Source of the DNA: Halomonas zincidurans B6
Lineage (GTDB): Bacteria; Pseudomonadota; Gammaproteobacteria; Pseudomonadales; Halomonadaceae
Direction of reading: 5' to 3'
DNA: 64,000 nucleotides
NCBI RefSeq assembly: GCF_000731955.1
Contig: NZ_JNCK01000001.1
Location: forward strand, 3,410,001-3,474,000
Below, piece by piece: positions 1 to 8,439 of this stretch; the stretch's first letter is position 1; every line of letters starts with the position of its first letter. The translations under genes and the position numbers were made by a program. The notes under the pieces were generated by a model. The model made no database searches and was not told the DNA's origin. It saw only the letters and a program-made list of their open reading frames with translations.

Positions 1-273
1 CTCCTGAGGCAGCGCGTAGTCGTCGCCGTAGCCGCCTGCCTGCTGGCCCATGAAGACGCGCGTGGCATAGTTGGTGGCCACGCCGTTGCCGTCGGCGATC
101 ATGATGATCACGTTCTTGGCGGTGTTGGTGTTCGGCTGCTGGGCCAGTTCGGCGTCAAGGCGCTTCTGACCGGCCTTGTACCAGTCGCTGTCGGCCTGGG
201 GAAGGTCAACCTCCTGCGCCAGGACCGGTGTGGCGGCGAGAGTGGCGGCAAGTGCGATATACGAGGCTTTCAT
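1..273 (-). CDS. phoA: Alkaline phosphatase, N-terminal part (runs off the window)
   Basis: Only the first 91 codons are inside the window. The start is an ATG preceded by a strong AGGAGG-type ribosome site. Residues 1-19 form a Sec signal peptide ending in an Ala-x-Ala-like site (PVLA, then QEVDL), so the product should be periplasmic. Residues around 50-65 (NVIIMIADGNG) match the first metal-binding strand of the alkaline phosphatase superfamily, where the Asp binds zinc. The nucleophile Ser and the other metal ligands lie outside the window. The upstream region is only about 120 bp long before it meets an IS66-type element, so the native promoter may be displaced. I saw no Pho box in those 120 bp. 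Another alkaline-phosphatase-fold enzyme is possible. Confidence 0.75.
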   Translation of the reverse strand, partial: MKASYIALAATLAATPVLAQEVDLPQADSDWYKAGQKRLDAELAQQPNTNTAKNVIIMIADGNGVATNYATRVFMGQQAGGYGDDYALPQE

Positions 274-393
274 GGGCCCCCTCCTGTTTCAACGAGTGAT
301 TGCTACGTGAAGCCCGGCGTGCCCAATCCCGGCCCCGGTACCAGGCAGACGGTAATCAGCGGATGTAACAATCGTGTGAATGCAACAGGGTTT

Positions 394-1936
394 GTAACTA
401 TTTAGGTGGTTCTGAATTAGGGTCGCCAACCAGCTGATTTCTCTGGCATGGTGTCCCGAGATACCACTACGCCATGCGGTGACATGACCATCAGCGACAT
501 CAACGTCGACGAGGCCCTGGAACGGGTCCGGCAGCAGCTCAAGGAAGACCGCACGGTCTCCCCGTCGCTGCGTGCCGCCATCGACGTGCTGATGCTGCTG
601 GTCAAGCTCATGGCCGACCGGTTGGCCACCGGCAGCCGCAACAGCAGCAAGCCACCGTCCCAGGATCCCAACCGCCAGCGCCGCTCGCGCGCCAAAGGCG
701 AACGCCGTCCCGGTGGGCAGCCAGGGCATGCGGGCAAGACGTTGGCGCCGGTGACGAACCCCGACGAGGTGGTCAAGCTCCGCGTCGATCGTCGGCATCT
801 GCCTACAGGGCGCACCTATCGCAGCATTGGCGTCGAGACCCGCCAGGTGCAGGACATCGTGATCCAGGCCGTGGTCACCGAGTACCAGGCCGAGATAGTG
901 GAAGATGACCAGAGGCAGCGCCATGTGGCGCCATTCCCCGAGGGTGTGACGCGGCCCATCCAGTATGGGCCGCGCCTCAAGGCACACGCGGTCTATCTCT
1001 CGCAGTACCAGCTGCTGCCCTATGCGCGCATTCGGGAGCTGCTCACCTCGCAGTGTGGCCTGTCGTTGAGCACCGGCACGCTGTTCGCCTTCAACCAGGA
1101 GGCCTACCAGCGGGCCGAGGCGTTCGCCGAGTGGGTGGTCCCGGCGCTACGCCAAGCGCCCACCGTGCATGCCCGGTATGAAGTGATGCAGGTGGGCGGC
1201 AAGCGTTACTGGCTGCACAGTGCCTCCAATGACGCCCTGACCTGGTTGGCCCCGCATCCCAAGCGCGGCCAGGAGGCGATGGATGCCATCGGCGTATTGC
1301 CCTTCGTGTGTGGCGTGCTGGTGCATGATCATTGGAAGCCCTACTACCGCTACTCGGATTGCCGGCATGTCCTGTGCAATGCCCATCACCTGCGGGAATT
1401 GACGGCGGTCTGGGAAAACGACCACCAGCGCTGGGCCAAGTCGCTCCATGACCTGCTGTTGGCCATGAGCCGAGCGGTGGATGCCGCCGGCGACTGCCTC
1501 TGCGCCGATGAGGCCCAGCGCTGGCGAGCACGTTACCGACGCTGCCTGGCGGCGGGCGACGCCGAGTGCCCGCCACCGGCAAAGCCACCGCCCGGGACGC
1601 GCGGGCGTGCCAAACGCACAAAAGCGCGCAACCTGCTGGAACGTCTCCAGGCGTACGAGGACGACGTGCTGCGTTTTCTCGAGGATCCCGCCGCGCCTTT
1701 CACCAACAACCAGGGGGAGCGCGACCTGCGGATGACCAAGGTACAGCAGAAGATCTCGGGCTGTTTTCGCGCCTGGGAGGGCGCCGAGATCTTCTGCCGG
1801 ATGCGCAGCTTCCTCTCCACCGCGGTCAAGCAAGGCATGGCGGCGCATACGGCGCTGGAGCAACTGTTTGCCGGCGAGGTGCCCACCTTCATGCGACAGG
1901 ACGACCAGGATCAGGCGGCATGAGCTGAATAGTTAC
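394..1936 (+). mobile_element. IS66-family (ISBst12-like) element, copy 1
   Basis: The ends are inverted repeats: GTAACTATTTAG at the left and CTGAATAGTTAC at the right. The GTAA tip is typical of IS66-family elements. The element carries only a tnpC-type transposase and no tnpA or tnpB, as in the ISBst12 subgroup. The 8 bases before it (CAGGGTTT, 386-393) recur as CAGGGTT at 1937-1943 between the two copies and as CAGGGTTT at 3489-3496 after copy 2, which suggests target duplication. It lies head to tail with copy 2, 7 bp away. Confidence 0.85.
484..1923 (+). CDS. IS66-family transposase, copy 1, first catalytic Asp lost
   Basis: This 479-residue TnpC-type protein has the usual N-terminal helical region, a Pro/Arg/Gly-rich linker (SRNSSKPPSQ at 51-60), a putative zinc-finger region and a DDE core. 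It is residue-for-residue the same as copy 2 except at positions 231-234, where copy 2 has DETG and this copy has RYEV. The DET motif carries the first catalytic Asp of IS66 transposases, so this copy is predicted to be inactive although the frame is open. The change is a block replacement of 12 bases at 1174-1185. The chosen ATG matches the start of copy 2; an upstream in-frame ATG at 448 lies in the altered leader. Confidence 0.85.
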   Translation: MTISDINVDEALERVRQQLKEDRTVSPSLRAAIDVLMLLVKLMADRLATGSRNSSKPPSQDPNRQRRSRAKGERRPGGQPGHAGKTLAPVTNPDEVVKLRVDRRHLPTGRTYRSIGVETRQVQDIVIQAVVTEYQAEIVEDDQRQRHVAPFPEGVTRPIQYGPRLKAHAVYLSQYQLLPYARIRELLTSQCGLSLSTGTLFAFNQEAYQRAEAFAEWVVPALRQAPTVHARYEVMQVGGKRYWLHSASNDALTWLAPHPKRGQEAMDAIGVLPFVCGVLVHDHWKPYYRYSDCRHVLCNAHHLRELTAVWENDHQRWAKSLHDLLLAMSRAVDAAGDCLCADEAQRWRARYRRCLAAGDAECPPPAKPPPGTRGRAKRTKARNLLERLQAYEDDVLRFLEDPAAPFTNNQGERDLRMTKVQQKISGCFRAWEGAEIFCRMRSFLSTAVKQGMAAHTALEQLFAGEVPTFMRQDDQDQAA

Positions 1937-1943
1937 CAGGGTT

Positions 1944-3487
1944 GTAACTATTCAGGTGGTTCTGAATTAGGGTCGCCAACCACCTGATTTCTCTGGCATA
2001 GTACGCACATCCGCCCACTACGCCATGCGGTGACATGACCATCAGCGACATCAACGTCGACGAGGCCCTGGAACGGGTCCGGCAGCAGCTCAAGGAAGAC
2101 CGCACGGTCTCCCCGTCGCTGCGTGCCGCCATCGACGTGCTGATGCTGCTGGTCAAGCTCATGGCCGACCGGTTGGCCACCGGCAGCCGCAACAGCAGCA
2201 AGCCACCGTCCCAGGATCCCAACCGCCAGCGCCGCTCGCGCGCCAAAGGCGAACGCCGTCCCGGTGGGCAGCCAGGGCATGCGGGCAAGACGTTGGCGCC
2301 GGTGACGAACCCCGACGAGGTGGTCAAGCTCCGCGTCGATCGTCGGCATCTGCCTACAGGGCGCACCTATCGCAGCATTGGCGTCGAGACCCGCCAGGTG
2401 CAGGACATCGTGATCCAGGCCGTGGTCACCGAGTACCAGGCCGAGATAGTGGAAGATGACCAGAGGCAGCGCCATGTGGCGCCATTCCCCGAGGGTGTGA
2501 CGCGGCCCATCCAGTATGGGCCGCGCCTCAAGGCACACGCGGTCTATCTCTCGCAGTACCAGCTGCTGCCCTATGCGCGCATTCGGGAGCTGCTCACCTC
2601 GCAGTGTGGCCTGTCGTTGAGCACCGGCACGCTGTTCGCCTTCAACCAGGAGGCCTACCAGCGGGCCGAGGCGTTCGCCGAGTGGGTGGTCCCGGCGCTA
2701 CGCCAAGCGCCCACCGTGCATGCCGATGAAACCGGGATGCAGGTGGGCGGCAAGCGTTACTGGCTGCACAGTGCCTCCAATGACGCCCTGACCTGGTTGG
2801 CCCCGCATCCCAAGCGCGGCCAGGAGGCGATGGATGCCATCGGCGTATTGCCCTTCGTGTGTGGCGTGCTGGTGCATGATCATTGGAAGCCCTACTACCG
2901 CTACTCGGATTGCCGGCATGTCCTGTGCAATGCCCATCACCTGCGGGAATTGACGGCGGTCTGGGAAAACGACCACCAGCGCTGGGCCAAGTCGCTCCAT
3001 GACCTGCTGTTGGCCATGAGCCGAGCGGTGGATGCCGCCGGCGACTGCCTCTGCGCCGATGAGGCCCAGCGCTGGCGAGCACGTTACCGACGCTGCCTGG
3101 CGGCGGGCGACGCCGAGTGCCCGCCACCGGCAAAGCCACCGCCCGGGACGCGCGGGCGTGCCAAACGCACAAAAGCGCGCAACCTGCTGGAACGTCTCCA
3201 GGCGTACGAGGACGACGTGCTGCGTTTTCTCGAGGATCCCGCCGCGCCTTTCACCAACAACCAGGGGGAGCGCGACCTGCGGATGACCAAGGTGCAGCAG
3301 AAGATCTCGGGCTGTTTTCGCGCCTGGGAGGGCGCCGAGATCTTCTGCCGGATGCGCAGCTTCCTCTCCACCGCGGTCAAGCAAGGCATGGCGGCGCATA
3401 CGGCGCTGGAGCAACTGTTTGCCGGCGAGGTGCCCACCTTCATGCGACAGGACGACCAGGATCAGGCGGCATGAGCTGAATAGTTAC
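1944..3487 (+). mobile_element. IS66-family (ISBst12-like) element, copy 2
   Basis: It starts with GTAACTATTCAG and ends with the exact complement CTGAATAGTTAC, giving perfect 12-bp terminal repeats. Its length is practically that of copy 1. Apart from two short replaced blocks and a few single-base changes the copies are identical, so the second insertion or duplication is recent. The right flank reads CCAGGGTTTTT, repeating the left flank of copy 1. Confidence 0.87.
2035..3474 (+). CDS. IS66-family transposase, copy 2 (intact motif)
   Basis: This is a 479-residue TnpC-type transposase. The DETG motif at residues 231-234 is present, as expected for the first Asp of the catalytic triad. The region near the C-terminus (FTNNQGERDLRM) is the conserved IS66 segment holding the last acidic residue. 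Residues 51-85 form a basic, Pro/Gly-rich linker after the N-terminal helices. The start is the first ATG after the leader. This copy could act on both elements in trans, because their terminal repeats are almost the same. No tnpA or tnpB accompanies it. Confidence 0.9.
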   Translation: MTISDINVDEALERVRQQLKEDRTVSPSLRAAIDVLMLLVKLMADRLATGSRNSSKPPSQDPNRQRRSRAKGERRPGGQPGHAGKTLAPVTNPDEVVKLRVDRRHLPTGRTYRSIGVETRQVQDIVIQAVVTEYQAEIVEDDQRQRHVAPFPEGVTRPIQYGPRLKAHAVYLSQYQLLPYARIRELLTSQCGLSLSTGTLFAFNQEAYQRAEAFAEWVVPALRQAPTVHADETGMQVGGKRYWLHSASNDALTWLAPHPKRGQEAMDAIGVLPFVCGVLVHDHWKPYYRYSDCRHVLCNAHHLRELTAVWENDHQRWAKSLHDLLLAMSRAVDAAGDCLCADEAQRWRARYRRCLAAGDAECPPPAKPPPGTRGRAKRTKARNLLERLQAYEDDVLRFLEDPAAPFTNNQGERDLRMTKVQQKISGCFRAWEGAEIFCRMRSFLSTAVKQGMAAHTALEQLFAGEVPTFMRQDDQDQAA

Positions 3488-3547
3488 CCAGGGTTTTTCG
3501 ATTCGGACAAGCTGGCTGAGCCTTATGCGTAACAAGGCAGCCATTTA

Positions 3548-4258
3548 TCATCTGCGGCGGCGTCCAGGCGGAATCAGCCGTACGCGCGCCTTTACGCGGG
3601 GTTTGCTTGTCGCCTCGTGCTTTATCGAGGCCCCGGGTGACGAAGTGATCCAGGCAAATATAGGCAAGGATAGATGCCAATAAATGGCACTGAGGCGTAG
3701 CGTCAGGATAACGCCTATGGCCATGGCGACAGCCAGGTAGGGGGGAATCGGCAGGGTGTCGAAAACAACGTACGTGGTGGCACCAGCAATCGAGGCCGTG
3801 GCGTAGATTTCCTGGCGCAGCACCATCGGCACACGGCGAGCCAGCACATCACGCAGCATGCCGCCAGCGACACCGGTCAACACTCCCATGAGTACGGCAA
3901 CGATACCCGCATGATCCAGCGCCAATGCCTTGTGAGCGCCGATGATGGTGAAGAGCGCCAGGCCGAAGGCGTCCAGCACCGGCAGAACGATACGCGAGAG
4001 CCGGTGAATATAATGAAAGCCCACGATCGATAACGTGACGGTGACAATGACTACCCATAGGTAGGTGGGGTCGGATACCCAGAACACCGGACGCACGCCG
4101 AGTAACAGATCGCGCAATGTCCCGCCGCCAATCCCGGTGACGGCGGCCAGCACCAGCATGCCGAAGGGGTCCATCCGCGAGCGGCAGGCCAGGATGACGC
4201 CCGAGAGCGCGAAGACGACCACACCCGCCAAGTCCAGCCAGTAGACCCATCCTGTCAA
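3548..4258 (-). CDS. UPF0126/TRIC-family trimeric cation channel (YicG-like)
   Basis: This 236-residue inner-membrane protein has seven likely membrane helices arranged as two pseudo-symmetric halves. The repeat is visible in the glycine-rich motifs GIGGGTLRD at residues 42-50 and GVAGGMLRD at 129-137, the hallmark of bacterial TRIC/UPF0126 proteins. Characterised prokaryotic TRIC proteins are trimeric potassium-permeable channels; the role here is inferred. Family members are usually about 200-210 residues. The extra C-terminal tail (about 201-236) is basic and has no membrane segment. The gene ends 60 bp from the right end of IS66 copy 2, so the tail may be altered by nearby rearrangement. 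No partner gene is evident. Confidence 0.85.
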   Translation of the reverse strand: MTGWVYWLDLAGVVVFALSGVILACRSRMDPFGMLVLAAVTGIGGGTLRDLLLGVRPVFWVSDPTYLWVVIVTVTLSIVGFHYIHRLSRIVLPVLDAFGLALFTIIGAHKALALDHAGIVAVLMGVLTGVAGGMLRDVLARRVPMVLRQEIYATASIAGATTYVVFDTLPIPPYLAVAMAIGVILTLRLSAIYWHLSLPIFAWITSSPGASIKHEATSKPRVKARVRLIPPGRRRR

Positions 4259-4308
4259 TCTGCTGCTCCTCGGTTGCTTTGCCAGCCATTTTCAAGGCTG
4301 GAGTATTA

Positions 4309-5649
4309 TCAATTCCCGTCATTATAGACGCACGTGTTCAGGCAGCCGAGCGCCCCGGCGGCCAGGGCCTCGATACCGGTGCGCAGCGTTACCTCGTTGC
4401 CCGGGAAGTAATAGGGCGAGTGCGGCATCTCCAGGTGACGCATCTTCTCCGCAACACTCTTGCCTGACGTCTCGGCCCAGCGCTCCTTGGGGGTCGCTCC
4501 GATGAACCAGTAGACGGAGGGAATGTCCTCGCCACTGAAGCCGCCCGCCTCGGCATTGGCGAAGTACGGAAAATCCTCGCTGCCATTGAGGCGCGGCATC
4601 TCGTAGAGGTTCGCCTCGCCGAAGTGTTCGGCATGGGCCCGGCGCACCCGCTCCACCGTCTCCGAATCGTTGTGCAGGGCGAGGGTCTCGTTGAGCACGC
4701 GGAATTCGGGGGGCTTGGGCGAGCGCCCGGCCTCGCACTCGGCGCGGATGATGCGCTCGATGGCCGCCACCACCTGGCGGTGCAGGGCGTTGTCGAAGCT
4801 GCGGATGTTGATCTCGAGCTCCGCCGAATGGGGGATGATGTTGGCCTGGGTGCCGGCGTGCAGCTTGCCGACGGTGACCACCACGGTCTCTTCCGGCGGC
4901 ACCTCCCGCGAGACGATGGTCTGCAGGCGAGTGACCACATGGGCGGCGATCACCACCGGGTCCACCGTCTGGGCGGGCATGGAGCCGTGACCGCCGGCCC
5001 CATGAATCGTCACCGCCAGGTTGGTGCAGGCGGCCATGGCGCTACCGGCCCGATGGCCGACGGTGCCGGCCAGCGCCGGCATGTTGTGCTGGCCGAGGAT
5101 GATGTCCGGCCGGGCGAAGCGCGTGTAGAGGCCGTCGTCCAGCATGGCCCTGGCCCCACCGAAGATCTCCTCGGCGGGCTGGCAGATCAGCATCAGGGTG
5201 CCGGACCAGCGTTCCTTCAGCCCCGCCATCACTGCGGCGGTGCCCACCACGCAGCTGCTGTGCAGGTCGTGGCCGCAGGCGTGCATCAGCGGCACCGTGC
5301 CGCTCTCGGTCTCCACGGTGCGCGTGCTGGCGAACTCGAGGCCGGTATCCTCCTTGATCGGCAGGGCGTCCATGTCGCCGCGCAGCATCACCGTGGGGCC
5401 CTCGCCGTTCTTCAGCAGCGCCACCACGCCGGTGCCGCCCACGCCGCGGGTTACCTCATAGCCCAGCGCCTCCAGGGCCTCGGCGAGGCGGGCGCTGGTC
5501 TCGTGCTCCTGGAAGGGCAACTCGGGATACTGGTGAATCTGGCGGTACAGCGCCTGAACGTTGTCGAGGGTCGCCTCCACCTGGGCGCCGATGGCGCCCT
5601 TGAGGTCGATGCCCTTGGGGTCAAGCGTATCGGTTTGCGTCGTCATCAT
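4309..5649 (-). CDS. M20 family amidohydrolase / N-acyl-amino-acid hydrolase
   Basis: This 446-residue cytoplasmic metallohydrolase is of the M20D type (hippurate or N-acyl-amino-acid amidohydrolase). Metal-site motifs are GDMDALP at 91-97, HACGHD at 123-128 and QPAEE at 157-161, followed by the dimerisation-domain motif HGAGGHGS. Two ATGs occur in tandem; the first is given, but the second (5646) is better spaced from GGGAG. It lies 14 bp downstream of the symporter gene, so the two are very likely co-transcribed. The transporter probably imports the acylated amino acid or dipeptide-like substrate that this enzyme cleaves. The precise substrate cannot be read from sequence; an aminobenzoyl-glutamate or hippurate-type compound is possible. 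Confidence 0.85.
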   Translation of the reverse strand: MMTTQTDTLDPKGIDLKGAIGAQVEATLDNVQALYRQIHQYPELPFQEHETSARLAEALEALGYEVTRGVGGTGVVALLKNGEGPTVMLRGDMDALPIKEDTGLEFASTRTVETESGTVPLMHACGHDLHSSCVVGTAAVMAGLKERWSGTLMLICQPAEEIFGGARAMLDDGLYTRFARPDIILGQHNMPALAGTVGHRAGSAMAACTNLAVTIHGAGGHGSMPAQTVDPVVIAAHVVTRLQTIVSREVPPEETVVVTVGKLHAGTQANIIPHSAELEINIRSFDNALHRQVVAAIERIIRAECEAGRSPKPPEFRVLNETLALHNDSETVERVRRAHAEHFGEANLYEMPRLNGSEDFPYFANAEAGGFSGEDIPSVYWFIGATPKERWAETSGKSVAEKMRHLEMPHSPYYFPGNEVTLRTGIEALAAGALGCLNTCVYNDGN

Positions 5650-5663
5650 AGTCTCCCGGGGTC

Positions 5664-7124
5664 TTAGTGGCTGTTGCGGATCTGGGGCTGGTGGTCGTGC
5701 GTGGCGCGATTGACACGCTGCCAGGCGGCGACCACAGCCACGTTCAGCAGCATCGCCCAGACGCCGGCGTGCCAGCCCAGCGGCGAGCTCCACACGAAGT
5801 CCATCAGCAGGTAGGCCAGGCTGCCTACCAGTGCCCCGGCCATCACGCTGGCGCGGCGCAGCCGCGGCAGGAACAGCGCCCCCAGCACCATCGGGAAGAG
5901 CTGCACGATCAGGCCATAGGCGGTGAGCAGTATCATCACCAGCGAGCCGGGGTTGAGCAGCGCGATCAGATAGGCGATCAGCGACAGCCCCAGCACGCTC
6001 CAGCGGGTGGCGCTCACCGTGGCCTTCTCGCTTGAGTGCTTCATGACGGTGGGGCCCATGACGTCGCGCACCAGCACGACGGCCGCGGTATGGGCCAGGT
6101 TGGCCCCGGTGGACATGGCGGCCGCCAGCGCGCCGGAGAGCATCAGGCCGATGACCCAGGGCGAGAAGTTGGCCACCTCCATCACCATCTTCAGCAGCAC
6201 GGTGTCGGAGCGCTCCAGCGGGGCATCGGCGAACGCCAGGATGCCGGCGAAGCCGATGAACAGCAGCGGCACCAGCAGGTAGGCGTAGAGCGGATAGAAG
6301 ACGCTCACCTTGCGCAGGGTCTTGCCGCTGTCGGCCGAGTAGAACTTCATGAACAGGTGCGGCCACATGGCGCCGCCGAAGGCGCTGACCAGCACGGCGG
6401 TGCTGAAGTAGCCCCAGCCCATGCCGGTGGCACCGGGCATGGTGAGGTACTCCGGCGCCTGTTGCTGGAGCTGGGTGAACATCTCCCCCACCCCGCCGTA
6501 GAGGCGCTCGGGGATGGCCAGGCCGAGGAACCAGGCGATGGCGATCATCATCACGCCCTGCACCAGGTTGGTCCAGCCGATGCCGCTCAGGCCGCTGGTG
6601 AAGACGTAGGCCGCCACCACCAGGAAGGCCAGCAGGCCACCCAGCCAGAAGGGCACCGCACCGTCGGTGGCGGCCTGGAACAGCAGGCCGGCACCGGCGA
6701 TCTGGATGGTCAGGTAGGGCACCAGCGCGACCACGCCGATCACCCCGGCGAGCATGCCCAGCGGCCGGCTCTGGTAGTGGTCGGCGATCATGTCGCCCTG
6801 GGTCAGGTAGCCGCGTTCGCGGCCCAGCTTCGCCACCCGCGGCCCCAGGGCCCAGATGGTGATCGGCACCAGCGACAGGTAGGCCAGGATATAGAATGCC
6901 GGCGCGCCTTGCTGGTAGGCCCAGCCCGGCGTGCCGAGGAAGGCGAAGGCGGAGAAGATCTCGGCGCCCAGGATGAAGAACAGGATCACCACGCCGACGT
7001 GGCGTCCGCCGGCGACATAGCCCTCAAGGCTCGAGCTCGCCTGGCCCCGGGCGCGCAGGCCCACGGCCAGCACCATCACCAGGTAGGCCAGGGTGATGCC
7101 GATGACGATGGTGGTATCACTCAT
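5664..7124 (-). CDS. Sodium:solute symporter (SSS family)
   Basis: This integral membrane protein of about 486 residues has roughly 13 hydrophobic helices and the LeuT-type SSS pattern: the segment ILGAEIFSAFAFLG near residues 50-65, and later SGALAAAMSTGANLAHTAAVV, the usual SSS sodium-site region. I chose the ATG at 7124 over an in-frame GTG nine bases upstream, because a G-rich ribosome site lies at a proper distance. The start overlaps the end of the DUF3311 gene by 8 bp, implying translational coupling. SSS transporters with a small DUF3311 partner are a recurring pair. The adjacent M20 hydrolase suggests an amidated or acyl-amino-acid substrate; this is inference. Confidence 0.88.
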   Translation of the reverse strand: MSDTTIVIGITLAYLVMVLAVGLRARGQASSSLEGYVAGGRHVGVVILFFILGAEIFSAFAFLGTPGWAYQQGAPAFYILAYLSLVPITIWALGPRVAKLGRERGYLTQGDMIADHYQSRPLGMLAGVIGVVALVPYLTIQIAGAGLLFQAATDGAVPFWLGGLLAFLVVAAYVFTSGLSGIGWTNLVQGVMMIAIAWFLGLAIPERLYGGVGEMFTQLQQQAPEYLTMPGATGMGWGYFSTAVLVSAFGGAMWPHLFMKFYSADSGKTLRKVSVFYPLYAYLLVPLLFIGFAGILAFADAPLERSDTVLLKMVMEVANFSPWVIGLMLSGALAAAMSTGANLAHTAAVVLVRDVMGPTVMKHSSEKATVSATRWSVLGLSLIAYLIALLNPGSLVMILLTAYGLIVQLFPMVLGALFLPRLRRASVMAGALVGSLAYLLMDFVWSSPLGWHAGVWAMLLNVAVVAAWQRVNRATHDHQPQIRNSH

Positions 7125-7329
7125 GGCGGCCACCCCCGTGACGGACGACGAAGGCGACCCACATGCCGGCGAAGAGCACCAGCATCCACAGGGTGTACCA
7201 GAAGAACAGGAAGGGCAGGCCGAGCACGATGGGCTCGATACGGTTGGCGATCAGGGCACCGGGCCAGATCATGGCCAGGGTGCATGCCGCGAAGTGCAGC
7301 GCGGTCAGCAGGTGATAGGTCTTGTTCAT
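7117..7329 (-). CDS. DUF3311-family small membrane protein
   Basis: This 70-residue protein has two membrane helices (about 8-28 and 35-62) joined by a short loop containing NRIEP and followed by a WYTLWMLVLF segment. Both fit DUF3311, a family encoded directly before SSS symporters and regarded as a small accessory subunit. It is the first gene of the operon, followed by the symporter (overlapping) and the M20 hydrolase. The ATG is clear but the ribosome site is weak. The 153-bp gap to the divergent LysR gene should hold the promoter. Confidence 0.8.
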   Translation of the reverse strand: MNKTYHLLTALHFAACTLAMIWPGALIANRIEPIVLGLPFLFFWYTLWMLVLFAGMWVAFVVRHGGGRHE

Positions 7330-7431
7330 GGGAGAATCCAGCTCGCCGAGGCGAGTCTTGTTGTGGGTTGTCTCTAGACTATGAAACGCCTTGTTCGATA
7401 TAAAAAATATAAGTTTGGCATCGCTGACATG

Positions 7432-7445
7432 CCATATTGATATGG
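7432..7445. promoter_or_regulatory. Inverted repeat, candidate LysR operator
   Basis: The sequence CCATAT-TG-ATATGG is a perfect 6-bp inverted repeat in the divergent region between the LysR gene (start 7483) and the DUF3311-symporter-M20 operon (start 7329). An AT-rich stretch, ATATAAAAAATAT at 7398-7410, lies beside it. LysR regulators usually bind such dyads between divergent promoters; that this dyad is the operator is inference. Confidence 0.4.
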
Positions 7446-7482
7446 ATAACGTGGTATCCCCCTGGATAAGACGAGACGACCC

Positions 7483-8370
7483 GTGGAATTTCGCCAACTC
7501 AGCTATTTCATTGCCGTTTCGGAGACCGGCTCGATCTCCGCGGCCAGCCGCCAGGTACACGTCGCCCAGCCGGCGCTGACCCGACAGATTCGACTCTTGG
7601 AGGAGGACCTGGGCACCCGACTGCTGGAGCGTCATGCCCGTGGGGTCAGCTTGACGGTGGCCGGCCAGGCGCTCTACGACGAGGCTGTGCAGTTGCTCGA
7701 TTCGCGCGCTAGGATTCGGGCACGTCTGGCGGCACTGGGCACCGGGCTGATCGGCAAGGTCAGCCTGGGGGTAACCGTGACGCATCTATGGGTCCCGCAA
7801 GTCGCGGGATTGTTGGGCAGCTACCGGCAGCGTTACCCGCAGGTCGGCTTCGAGGTCTTCCCGCTGCTCTCCGGCCCCCAGCTCGATCGTCTCCGTGAAG
7901 GCACGCTGGATGCTGGCATCCTCTACCTGGACAGTGCCGAACAGCCCGGCCTTGCGACCCGCCTGCTGCAGCACGACCACCTGATGCTGGCCGTGCCTGA
8001 CGCCTCGCCGTGGGCGACAGAGCCACCGAGTCGGCTGGGAGAGCTGAGCGATGCCGACTTCGTCTGGGGCTTTCGCAGCGTCTCCCCGGTCTACTACGAC
8101 CGGGTGATGGCGCATTTCGCGCGGCTCAGCTTCGCGCCGCGGGTGGTTCAGTACGGCGCCGACAACATCACCATCCTGAGCATGGTCGCCGCCGGGCTGG
8201 GTATTGCCATCGTGCCCTCGGCCAGCCGCGCCCACCCCATGCCCGGCATCCGCTTCGTGCACTTGGCGGAACTCGATGCCTGCGACATGCCGCTGTGGGT
8301 CGCCTGGAACAACAGCAATGATTCTCCCGCGTTGCATAACCTCATCGAGATGATCGGCACCGCGCAATGA
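7483..8370 (+). CDS. LysR-family regulator of the symporter/amidohydrolase operon
   Basis: This 295-residue regulator has a winged helix-turn-helix in residues 1-60 (MEFRQLSYFIAV, then SISAASRQVHVAQPALTRQI) and a periplasmic-binding-like effector domain from about residue 90. The start is GTG, fixed by the invariant first residues of the family. It is divergent from the DUF3311-symporter-M20 operon, the classic LysR arrangement, so it probably controls that operon in response to the imported substrate or its product. Its C-terminus is 69 bp from the end of the convergent CatR-type gene. The effector cannot be deduced. Confidence 0.88.
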   Translation: MEFRQLSYFIAVSETGSISAASRQVHVAQPALTRQIRLLEEDLGTRLLERHARGVSLTVAGQALYDEAVQLLDSRARIRARLAALGTGLIGKVSLGVTVTHLWVPQVAGLLGSYRQRYPQVGFEVFPLLSGPQLDRLREGTLDAGILYLDSAEQPGLATRLLQHDHLMLAVPDASPWATEPPSRLGELSDADFVWGFRSVSPVYYDRVMAHFARLSFAPRVVQYGADNITILSMVAAGLGIAIVPSASRAHPMPGIRFVHLAELDACDMPLWVAWNNSNDSPALHNLIEMIGTAQ

Positions 8371-8439
8371 GTCGCTCGTTCAGAGCCGAAGTCATCGGGT
8401 CTGATCATTCCATCGACGGCCGCCGGTTGAGCGCGGCGG

